Shown one piece after another: positions 37,827 to 48,600 of a stretch of 64,000 nucleotides of DNA (position 1 is the first letter of the stretch; every line of letters starts with the position of its first letter). Made by a program: the position numbers and the translations under genes. This DNA comes from Amyelois transitella (Eukaryota; Arthropoda; Insecta; Lepidoptera; Pyralidae), in contig NC_083519.1 in NCBI RefSeq assembly GCF_032362555.1, forward strand, positions 1,257,501 to 1,321,500. Direction: 5' to 3'. The notes under the pieces are model-generated. The model had not been told where the DNA came from. It searched no databases and saw nothing but the letters and a program-made list of their open reading frames with translations.

Positions 37827-38689
37827 GGTCTCGAGACTGTTGGCCCTATCTTCCCCGTTAAGGTTAAAGTCGTGATACATGTGAATAACTTACGTGTTGG
37901 CGATGCGGTAGGAGCCCCTGATGTCGACCTCCCGCAGCACAGCCCCGTTGAGCGGCAGCTCCGTCGTCTCGCCGCCGATTCCCACTATGGTCAGCACACC
38001 GCCCGTCCGGGTAATCTTTGAAAACAGCCTATTTATTACGGTGTATCTTATAATTCTATATAAATAATATCTTACTTATTAATACATATATACATACATG
38101 TGGTCACGTCCAAGGGAACCGGGAACCACGCGGCACCAATACAAAATTAATTATTAATTTTTTTACTAATTTATTACCTCATTTAAAAATCTTTACAAGT
38201 AATGTAAAGAAAAATAAATGCATACGAGTTACGAGTAAAGTTTCTTAGCTACAACCTTCTTGCTGCAATTTACTTCTTAACAATGGTGTTGCGTATTTTA
38301 TGTATAATGTGTGTTTCAACCACAGATATAAAACATAATATTTATGTCTGTGGTTTCAAAAGCAAATCAAATAAACGTCGAATAAATTTCTATCTAACTT
38401 TTATACTATGTCTTGTAATTCTCTGTGATAATGATACTTTATCAAACCTTCTTTTCTGTGGCTTGTGTCTTCCCTGACCTACAGTACCTACATTATTTAA
38501 TTGCAGTCCATAAAATGAATTAAAAAAGCCTCCCTTATTATCCTTACCTCAATTTCTAATCCAAGATAATGCATTTCAAAGCTGTTACATCAACCACTTG
38601 ATTAAATCAACATGTGGTGTACCAATGAGATGAGATGAGATGCCAGGCAATAGATGTTGATTGTTCGTTTGTGACAGAAATGATTTAAA

Positions 38690-38996
38690 TACCATGAGTG
38701 CCGCTTTGCGCACTCGCAATCCCACACGCGTCTATAGTAACGTCAGGCCGGCACCCCACCCTGCACACTATGGTGTCGCTCGTCTGTCTGTCTGTCTGTC
38801 ACCAGCATTGTGGGCTCCCATTTACATAACTCTCAAATGCTTACCATCAGAGCTACTCGCTGCGCACTCGCAAACCCACACGCGTCTATAGTGACGTCAC
38901 CCCATCCTGCACACTATGGTGTCGCCCGTCTGTCTGTCTAGTCTGTCACCAGCATTGTTGGCCCCATCTATTCGAGTATAACTCTAACATGCTTAC
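38690..38996 (-). repeat. Two extra copies of the 3' end of sorbitol dehydrogenase 1 exon 6 with donor
   Basis: Two diverged units of about 150 bp (about 38690-38838 and 38839-38990) repeat the last about 130 nt of the exon at 38997-39175 plus the intron start. The nearer unit keeps the donor GTAAGC (38841-38846); the farther has a decayed donor. Both copies carry indels (for example loss of AGGCCGG in the nearer), so they are not usable exons. Confidence 0.85.
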
Positions 38997-40871
38997 CATC
39001 AGAGCTACTCTCTGCGCACTCGCAAACCCACACGCGTCTATAGTGACGTCAGGCCGGCACCCCATCATGCTCAATATGGTGTCTGCTGTCTGTTTGTCTG
39101 TCTGGTCTTTCGTCACCAGCAAAGTTAGGTCAGCTCCCATAGCCTTGGCTGCGTCGAGGCGGGACTGGACTACATCTAGAAATGTCATCAGAAATTTTAT
39201 TTTTCATAGTAAATTAAGGCTACATTGACATGATCCAAATTTGTTTGAGTTAGAAGAAGAACGAATTAAGAAAAAAGAGAAACAAAGAAAATAATTAGTT
39301 ATTTTTTTAAATCATCACCGTCCTTTCTATTAATTCCTAAAAAAAATATGCCGCCCTATGCCAATGAGCTATGTCACTCCCGAAGGTCGATTTTCTTTCG
39401 GTGCAGTGGTGTGCGAGTTTATTCGTTACAAACTTACAAATCTTTTCTCTTTGTCAATAGTGTGGATGTGGATCACCCAATCTATGTACCAGACAATGAA
39501 TAAATAGAGCCTCCATAATATACCTATAATCTTCTTGCACAAAAATGATAAAATAAACTTTTAGACATTTTAAATGATAAAATTGTAAAACTAATAAAAC
39601 TTATTTAGGACTTTGAAATCTAACATTAGTACGTCTATAGGCAGGAAGCAGAGCACTGATTTGTATAATATGAATGATACTTGAAAAGATCCTTGTAACC
39701 TATTTTCTCAATTAAAATATATTGATCGATAGATTGATTTTGTAATTTATATTTTTTTTATCAACCTGTCATCAGTATCTTTGTTGCTCCCATCGCTCTG
39801 GCAGTGATGGCGCACAATACTCCAATAGGCCCAGCGCCGAATATGACCAGCTCGGTCCCAAGTTTGATTCCGGCTCGGTTGCACGCGTGTGTCGCTATGG
39901 CCACTGGCTGAATGGCCGCGCCTTCTTCCATCGATAAATTGTCCGGGATTCTGTAATATCCATACTAATTTTGTTAGTGTGTTTGCGTATGTTTATTCGT
40001 CTTTCCAGCTTAAACCACTTAGTCGATCACAATGAAATTAAGCCTAAAATGAGAGTTATTAATCAAAATGATATTTTGTACATGGTTCAAAACACGTAAG
40101 ATAGATAGATAGATAAAATGTTTATTCGACAATGCTACAAAGTCAAACAAATATAAGTAACAATAACAAATCCCTAAAACTAACACAGGTGTGCTGTAGC
40201 AAGTCGAAATGGTCATAACTCAGCGATTTTTTTGCACTGAAAGGGTACAAAAACGCTGATTTCCAGTTATTACCATTTGATGTAAATGTGGGTACTAGAA
40301 CAAATATAAAAATAAGGACGTAAGCGTGTACTGTTATAATTATTTAATAAAAGTCGTTGTTCTTTCATTCTTTATTATTTAACTATATTACTACAAAATA
40401 GAGTAAGAGCACATTTCCCCATGTTGGGTCTTGGGCAGAGAAGAGAAAGACCACAGACAAACAATAACTTAGAAATAGTCAATCATAGACTTCAGTGTTG
40501 CCAATATAAATGTACTTATTTCTAACAGGTACTTCTTATCCTATCCTAATATTCTCCCGAGGCGCAATTATAAGATATCGGGAAGTGAGACTGATATCCC
40601 GTGACGTCTGAGACTCACTTGTGACAGAAGTCAGCTACGTGCTTGTAATAAACACAAAGGTTGCCATGTGCGCCGGTGGTGGAGCAGTAGGCGGGGGTGT
40701 CGCACACGTTGTACCGCCCCCGCTTGCACATCGCGCAGGCGCGGCAGGGCTGCGTCGGCTAGACGGCCACGCGGTCGCCCAGCTGCAAGTTCTCCACTTT
40801 GGAGCCCATCTAAAAAACGCTTGTTCACTTTAGGATAAACTTGTTTATCTTGACAACTTTGTTTATCTATG

Positions 40872-41022
40872 TTATAAGTATTTATTATAAAATATAGTAT
40901 CTTTGAATACTAAATCAAAGATACTATATTTTGTAATAACACAATTCGTAACACAAGCTTCGATCTCACTTCGAGGCTAACTCAATCTGTGTAAATCTTT
41001 GTAATTTGTCTCGTACATATTT
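40872..41022 (+). repeat. SINE family A tail
   Basis: TATTTATTATAAAATATAGT, CACTTCGAGGCTAACTCAAT and TTTGTAATTTGTCTCGTACA. The head is missing, and a short inverted copy of AAGATACTATATTTT lies inside. Confidence 0.65.
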
Positions 41023-41044
41023 ATTTATTTATAAGGTCAGGAGA

Positions 41045-41300
41045 TATAAATACAAACATAGTCATGTTTATATCCCTTGCGGTGTAGAGAGAGCCAACAG
41101 TCTTGAAAAGTCTGCAAGGCCACACTCGGCTGTATGGCTAAATGATGGAATTGAGATTCAAATAGTGACCGGTTGCTAGCCCATCGCTTTCAAGAAGCAT
41201 CCGAAATTTATAAGCCTTTCCCTTAGTCGCTTATTACGACATCCATGGGCAAGATATGGAGTGGTCCTATTCTAAAGTGCTGGGAACCATAGGGCAATAT
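41045..41300 (-). mobile_element. Family B element, inverted, in sorbitol dehydrogenase 1 intron 3
   Basis: GTTTATATCCCTTGCGGTG, GAGATTCAAATAGTGACCGG and TATGGAGTGGTCCTATTC match inverted family B. Confidence 0.75.
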
Positions 41301-41523
41301 ATAAATAAACAATTTTAAATGTTATAATGATTGCGAAGTCGTTGGAAAATGTTACTTGTTCTTCAAGTGAGAGTAGTAACATGACATGTAGAATTATTCA
41401 TGGAGGTTGGCTCAGGTATTACTTAAGCAGGTATAGCGAAGATCTTGCTGGAATTAGTTTTTAATGTTAAGAAAATAAAAGAGATTATCTTTAAAATTAT
41501 ACTACCTACATAACTAGGTAGTA

Positions 41524-41762
41524 TCTATCTTGTATATACATATAAAATTCTCGTGTCACAATGTTTGTCTCCGTACTCCTCCGAAACGGCTTTACCGATT
41601 TTAATCAAATTTTGCATGCATATTCAGTAGGTCTGAGAATCGGCTAACATCTATTTTTCATACCCCTAAGTGTTAAGGATTGTCCACACTAAACATTTTT
41701 TTTAACTAGAAATTACTTTAATATGATTTATATAGCAAAGCAACGTTTGTCGGGACAGCCAG
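41524..41762 (+). mobile_element. Helitron-like element, second type, abutting sorbitol dehydrogenase 1 exon 3
   Basis: Starts TCTTGTATATAC and has CCGTACTCCTCCGAAACGGC and GGTCTGAGAATCGGC. It ends GTCGGGACAGCCAG, a decayed CTAG. Its end is about 14 bp from the exon 3 donor GT (41777-41778). Confidence 0.6.
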
Positions 41763-43668
41763 TAAATAAATAAAAGACCTTCACAACATAGCCTGCGCCC
41801 TCGTGGCCCACCACAATGGGGTCCACCAAGGTCTCGAGCCCGCACCGCCCTGTGTGGTACAGCTTCACGTCAGACCCGCAGATGCCCACACAATCCATCT
41901 TGATCAACACATCTGTAATAAACACATCAAAGGTTTGTTTTTGTAGGTTTTATTTACTTAAATAGGAAATAAAATAAAAAATGTTAAAGACATTAGGTAC
42001 CTATGGTATAAGCAATGCATTACCTAAAGAAAAATTTTCAGACGACTTGGGGTCAGGCGGCAGAACTTCGCCATATCAGTTCACAGTGTACTGAGGTATT
42101 ACTGATCAAGCGAGGTGAGAATGATGTGATTATAGAAAGAACATTTAAGTACGAGTATGTAGAATAGAGATTTTTTTTATTTGCTTCATATAACTTACTT
42201 TAATTAAACAAATATAAACTGAAAAATTATGTAGGAACCTTGTTTAATATAATTTGTAATGTGCAACCTCTTTTCTATTTTGTTTAGAATGTAAAACTGG
42301 CCAGCTGTAGAAAAAGAAAAAGAAAATTTTTAAAAGGTGCTTTTGTACAATGTTAAATCTAATAAGTAAGTACTTACATACGAAATTGTTTTAAAACGAT
42401 TGTATCAATAAATTCAGCGGTTTATTACAGTGCATATTTATAGTTAAACCAAAGTGAAGTTTTACTTCATCCCAAGAACATCCACAGTTTATTTCCATAT
42501 CCAAGTTTAACTTTTTATAGAGTGCTTTACCGCCTTCAACAAAGCTAGACAATAAATAACGCGTAGCGTAAAGAATGTTATGTAAGTAATGTTATATGAA
42601 ATTGTTTCAGAAATAGTAAACAATTGATAGTGGTTATCTTTGTTTTGTTTATTTCAAAAGATGAAATGAGGTTAACTTTTAATCTTAACTACCTAACTTA
42701 CTATTCGTAGATTTTGTTATACCTACCTACTGTGATATTCCTAATTTCTATTAAATCTCAAGCTCTTTTGGTGTGAAATCAATCTTAAAGTCTGGTGAAA
42801 TGAGATAACATGGCTTCGTATTTTATGCATTGCAATAGAAAGATAAGGTTTTTAAACGATACAATAACATATATACCTACCCTTTTCGCCTATTTCTGGA
42901 ACGGGCCACTCCACCTGAAACACGAAATATTAGGAACATCAATGATTAAATCCTATGTATAGTTGTATCATTAAGGATCTGTTGAAGTAGGTACGAAAAA
43001 TTATATGAAATTATAAATTACTTAATTACATACTGTAGGTATCTAGTTTATTATTATTATAAGTAATATTACTTTAATCTCAATTCCATAATTAATTGAG
43101 CCGTACAGCTGAACGTGGCCTTTCAGTCTTTGCGAGACCTGATAATAAAAATTTCCCAATTTACTTTAAATTACCCAATTGGAAAATGAAAATAGATTTT
43201 ACGAAAGTTTGAAACTAGCCTAAAAAGATGTAAGGGAATGATGCTTTGGGATCACTGCAGTCTGGCCAAAGGTTCTAATACTTTATGTTCAACGATTTAT
43301 TATGATATACCTAATATACTCTGCCGCAGCGCCCCCTTGGAATTCATTCGACCTCAACGGGGAGCTTAATAGCCGAAAATAATTGAAGTATCTACCAGCA
43401 GTTTATCTTAAATCGACAGGAAGACGAAAGAACCCGCGAGCCAGATGAGCGGAGACTCCGTCCAAAATACTTTTTTAAGAAGAAGAAAATAGAGTGATGT
43501 TCTTCATCGATACACTCTTGACAGAGTGGTCGTGGTCGCCAAGTAGTCGTGGAAGTGGATGGGACAGATAAAACACACACTGATAATGATATAAAATGCT
43601 ACAATCCCACTTACAACTCTCAGATCCATAGGTCCGTAGAGAACAGCTGCATAATTTTTTTCCGCCAT

Positions 43669-45673
43669 TTTATTCTAACACACTTCCTTACTTGCACGGG
43701 AATGAATTGTAACTACTTACTTATTATTTAACCAGCATGATTGCAATCTTATAACAATAATAATATTATATTATATTTACTGAGAACAAACATGAAATAT
43801 AAATAAACATATGTTATCGATTATGTAAGCTATTAAATAGGTACTGGCTTTTGAACGCGGCTTTGCTCAGGTATAAAATATTTTTTAATATCTACTGAAG
43901 TCTAATATGAAAATTCTATTTTCTTTTTATTATGTGCGTGTAAGTATACCAAATAATGCGATATTCGAAGATTGGTTGAAGATGAAGTGTGAATAGGAAG
44001 CTTACAAATATACTAAATTGCTAACGCATTGTTTGTCCGTTACGTACAAACAATTTTTCTTTTTTTGTATAAGTGTAGATAAGTACCTACTTGTAAACAA
44101 TGGAAATATGCTTATTTCACATGATAAGTAGATACGTTTCAAATTAACGTGACGAAAATATACTCATAAATCCCATAAAATATGGGTATGTAGGTTTTGC
44201 CTGGAGGAAATCCGCACTTTCCTTCAAACAAATATCGCGGTGCATAGGATGGTAGCCCTTATGGCATAAACTCTTATTTATATTTGCGACTAGCTTTTGC
44301 CTGCAGCTTCGCCTGCGTTACTTTCGCTTCCATAAAAATATTGCTTAGATAAAGAGCCTTGCATTGACATAAACTAATATTATGCAAACAAAAATATAGA
44401 TGTACCTACGTGAGTGCGTGTTTGAGGATGCTTTTCAATCACGCAAATTCTGCTGGATGGATTTAGATGAAACCTACGTACACGGGAAGAATAATGCCTG
44501 GAATAGAACATAGTTTACTTTTCCTACTAAAGCAAAATCCCGGGGGCGCAGCTGTTAAAAAACGAATAAATTCTAAAGACCAAAAAAAGGAAATTATAAT
44601 AATGGAAAGTTAAAGTATCTCTTGCTGTCCTGTCCATTGGAGACATCACAAATAAACTGTCACAGCTGGTGACCCGCGAGCAAGCGACGTAGAGCTGTCC
44701 GTGTGAGAAGCAATTCGTCCTACGGTCGACTCCGGCTGCTCCAAGCGTTTGACCTTGCGTTTGTTAATTTTCCAAGTTGCAATATAGCCTTCTTTGGGAG
44801 CTCGGGTATTTCTCAATTTGATTTCTCCATTCACAAATAGATAACTAGTTCTTGGCCGAGTGAAGTCGACGGTCTAACCCGCTAGCCGTATGGTGGAACA
44901 AGTGAGATTTTGGACTAGTAGTCCCACTAGTGTCGCTTGTCAGTCCGATGGTCGTATGCGCACAGTTTTGATATGATAATTAAGTAAATGTGTATTTTGA
45001 TATGCCTCTGTAAACCTAATAACCAAAAACATAAATCTAAATAAAAGCTGGTTCACAGTTAACAATAATTTTATTTCATACATTTTATTTACAATTTAGT
45101 TTTGTATCTAAATTAACATTTCAAATATAAACGATAAACCCTGTTAAACAATGAAATATCCGATAACTTATAATTTTGTTGCACTTATCGTTACCTACTA
45201 GGTATTTTATTTACACATTCATATTGCAATCTATTTCAATACATAAATATTCAAGTACAGAAGATTACTAGCGCAATCATGACAAAATGTTAAATTCAAA
45301 GAACATTAAGACTCACAGAAACCCTTCCAAAACTGACCCATATGTTAATCCTTTTCTATATTAGTCTCCAAGCAGTTTTTTTTATAATTTTTTTTACATT
45401 CTCCTCGGTGGCTCCTTATAAATAATCTGTATAAAAATGTCGGATTCATTTATGTTCCCAAACAAATATATTTTTAAGTTTCGAACGTTACCATTCTGTC
45501 AAACCAATTCTTTTCATGTTTAAATAAAAAAAAAATTTTTTACTTGAACGAATTTCGAACATAAGTCCATCAGGATCAAGTTTCCTTACCGTATCAAGTT
45601 TACATTTCAAACATTACGCTAGCAATCTAAAGAGGGTACCTAGTCTTACAATTCAATTCTATAGTAAGTACAT
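43669..45673. other. Intergenic region between the two sorbitol dehydrogenase genes
   Basis: Promoter side of paralogue 1 and 3' side of paralogue 2. It contains a Helitron remnant (about 44285-44900); the rest is AT rich with no supported gene. Confidence 0.6.
44636..44850 (-). pseudogene. Fragment of a Helitron Pif1-type helicase
   Basis: On the minus strand one frame reads QTLGAAGV, then FSHGQLYVACSRVTSC and DSLFVMS, the conserved C-terminal end of Helitron Rep/helicase proteins. Just upstream the match continues in another frame (IATWKINKRK), so one base is lost near 44754. Only the last about 70 codons remain. Adjacent 44285-44580 looks like Helitron-derived non-coding DNA. Confidence 0.7.
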
Positions 45674-48600
45674 CTAAAATTTAACCGGATTATTGGCGTC
45701 TCTCGGCTGCACATGTATCATGACCTTGATGCCGTCGCCGCGGCGCGCCGTCTCGTAGGCCTGCAGCGTCTGCTCCATGTCGAAGTGGTGCGTCACCAGC
45801 GGCTTGATGTTCACCTGACCGGTTGCCACCATTGATAATGCGATCGGGTATCTGGAATTTTAATCATCTGTCATGTCATCGTCAAAGTTATAAATAAGCT
45901 AAGTTTGAAACTCCTCATTGTATATAATCTGTCTTGTGTGTTAATATATATATATATATACACAAGACAGATATATAATAATATATATAATAATATTCGC
46001 CCAATAAAATTGCAAATAGCTTAAAGCCGTAAAATTAACATGGACCTAAAATTCGAATTTTTAGCGCCAATATTAGTAATCTGGCACCTTTTTAAAAGAT
46101 CAAGATTTCAGGCAGATTTAAGTTAATTAAATGTATTATAAGTGGAATAAGCATAAAAAAGGTCATAACCAAATTTTCACTATCAATTCCTACTAAGTTT
46201 CAAAACAGTGAAACAAAAATGGATGTCCTTCTCTAACTTTACCAAAGTATAATGCCTAAAGCTTTTTCATCTAAATTATCAATCAAAGCAATCTAGCGCT
46301 TTTTAAGATCTTGATAACCGGAGACAGTTGGCAACACAATGTACTCACTCGTTGACATATCGGAAGATTCCCATGATGTCGACCTCCCTGGCGACGGAGC
46401 CGGCCAGCGGCACTGTGATCTCTGGGTTACCCATACCCACCAGAAGGGCCTTGCCGCCCGACTTTGTGGCCTGCAATAGGTAATTATATTTAGGTGATGA
46501 AACATTTAGGTCTAATTTTAGGCTATTAAACTTGGGATGTATGTATGAGATGAAACATTTTGATGATTGCTGTATTTTCTGTCTACATCTACATACATAC
46601 GTGACTATATACGTCTATATTACATGTGGACTAGACAGAGCCAACAGTTTTGCAAAACTAAAAGGTCACCATCAGCTGGCATGGCTAAATTATGTATATG
46701 TATATAAAGAACATATGTAGGTACATTTATAACGAAGAAAATACCGACAGAAAGTTTAACACAGAACTATGTGATAGAAAATTGAGAGAAATTAAGCACA
46801 AAACACCAGCTCCACCTCGTTGGAGTCTCTGGTCACCAGCAGCGAGGGTAGGCAGGGAACTTACGAGCAAACTAAGTCTGACAGTAGAGGCGACCCCGCT
46901 GGCGTCAAAGGACACGTCAGGATGGCAGCCCAGCAGCTCGTGCACCTTCTTCACCAGCTCCACCTCGTTGGAGTCCTTGCTCACCAGCAGCGTCTCGTCT
47001 GCTCCCATCTTCTTCGCGAAGTCCAGCCGGGTTTGTAACACGTCTGGAATATTTAAATGTGGACAGCACTTCATAAGCATGATAAGCTTCCGTGCTGTGC
47101 TGGCCTAGAAGCGAAGAAAAACATAGTGTGTACCAGTTGCATCTCTTCTTGTGCAGATTGTAAAAGACAATCGAGGGCTATTAAAAACTTGAGATTCTTC
47201 TTTTAGGTGATGAACTAGCAACCTGTCACTATTTGAATCTCAATTCAATCACTAAACCATATAGCTGAACGTGGCCTTCCGCAGTAATTTCGAGATTGCC
47301 AGCTCTACCCCGTAAAGGCTTAAAACGTTGTCATCCACTGTAAAGAGAGAGAGGGTGGTAATCTTGCGTGCCGAGAACCACACATCCCTATATATAAGAT
47401 CCTCACCTGTAATAAATCCACTGAAAAGAGATGGGGTGGTCCTAATCTTACGTGCTGAGAACCACACATCCCTATATACTAGATCCTCACCTGTAATAAG
47501 CACCTTGGCGGCTCCCATGGCCTTAGCAGCCAACATGATCATGAGCCCGATGGGCCCCGCGCCCAGCACGAGCACGGCGTGCCCGGCGCTCACCGCCGCG
47601 CGCCGGCACGCGTGCACGCCCACTGACAGGGGTTCTAACATCGCGCCCTCCTCCATTGACACGTGGTCTGGTAGTCTGATGAAGAGGAAACATAGAATTA
47701 CTATTATTTTTTCTTAGTACACACTTACAGTCAAGGCAGCAAGGACTTAATTGGAATGGAGCGGGAGAGATATTTCAGGCTTGAAATCTTCACATTGGTG
47801 ACAACCATAGAGAAGATTTGCCACCAGAATAGGTGTTATGACCGCACACAATAGCTCCAACGATGTTTACTCAAAGATGTTTAAGCTCTAATTAATGTAA
47901 AATTGCCGTGCGCGGGCGCCGTGTCGCAGAACCCGATGTCCGGACACAGGTTGTAGCGGCCGGTCTCGCAAAAGTCCCAGCAGAAGCTTTAGTCAATATA
48001 ACACTCACTTGTAACAGAAGTCGGCGGCCTGCTTGTAGTAGCGGACGAGGTTGCCGTGCACGGGCGGCGTGTCGCAGAACACGATGTCGGGACACAGGTT
48101 GTAGCGGCCAGTCTTGCAGAAGTCCCAGCAGAAGCTTTAGTCAATATAACACTCACTTGTAACAGAAGTCGGCGGCCTGCTTGTAGTAGCGGACGAGGTT
48201 GCCGTGCACGGGCGGCGTGGCGCAGAACACGATGTCGGGACACAGGTTGTAGCGGCCGGTCTCGCAGAAGTCACAGCAGAAGCTTTGGTCAATATAACAC
48301 TCACTTGTAACAGAAGTCGGCGGCCTGCTTGTAGTAGCGGACGAGGTTGCCGTGCACGGGCGGCGTGTCGCAGAACACGATGTCGGGACACAGGTTGTAG
48401 CGGCCAGTCTTGCAGAAGTCCCAGCAGAAGCTTTAGTCAATATAACACTCACTTGTAACAGAAGTCGGCGGCCTGCTTGTAGTAGCGGACGAGGTTGCCG
48501 TGCACGGGCGGCGTGGCGCAGAACACGATGTCGGGACACAGGTTGTAGCGGCCGGTCTCGCAGAAGTCACAGCAGAAGCTTTGGTCAATATAACACTCAC

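Larger units (their letters stand above)
37390..43668 (-). pseudogene. SORD: Sorbitol dehydrogenase paralogue 1 with in-frame stop
   Basis: Eight exons on the minus strand: 43615-43668, 42881-42914, 41779-41912, 40619-40809, 39766-39950, 38997-39175, 37894-38015 and 37390-37540. They total 1050 nt (350 codons) in phase. Zinc-dependent medium-chain dehydrogenase marks are GICGSD and GHEGAG (catalytic Cys, His, Glu), the structural zinc cysteines CRACAMCKRGRYNVC, the nucleotide fold FGAGPIG, and a C-terminus MKIIIHVQE. Codon 91, which encodes Glu in the conserved VEP context, is TAG (40759-40761). The conserved Glu of the LEP motif is Gln (AAIQPVAI), and the exon 3 donor is weak (GTCTTT). Either a recent pseudogene or a base error; I favour loss of function. 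The family oxidises sorbitol to fructose with NAD. The exon lengths match paralogue 2. Confidence 0.8.

Noticed and set aside
45925-45975. Hairpin ATCTGTCTTGTG / CACAAGACAGAT around an AT run
   Set aside because: A 12-13 bp stem with an AT microsatellite loop in an AT-rich intron is likely a chance or repeat-driven structure.
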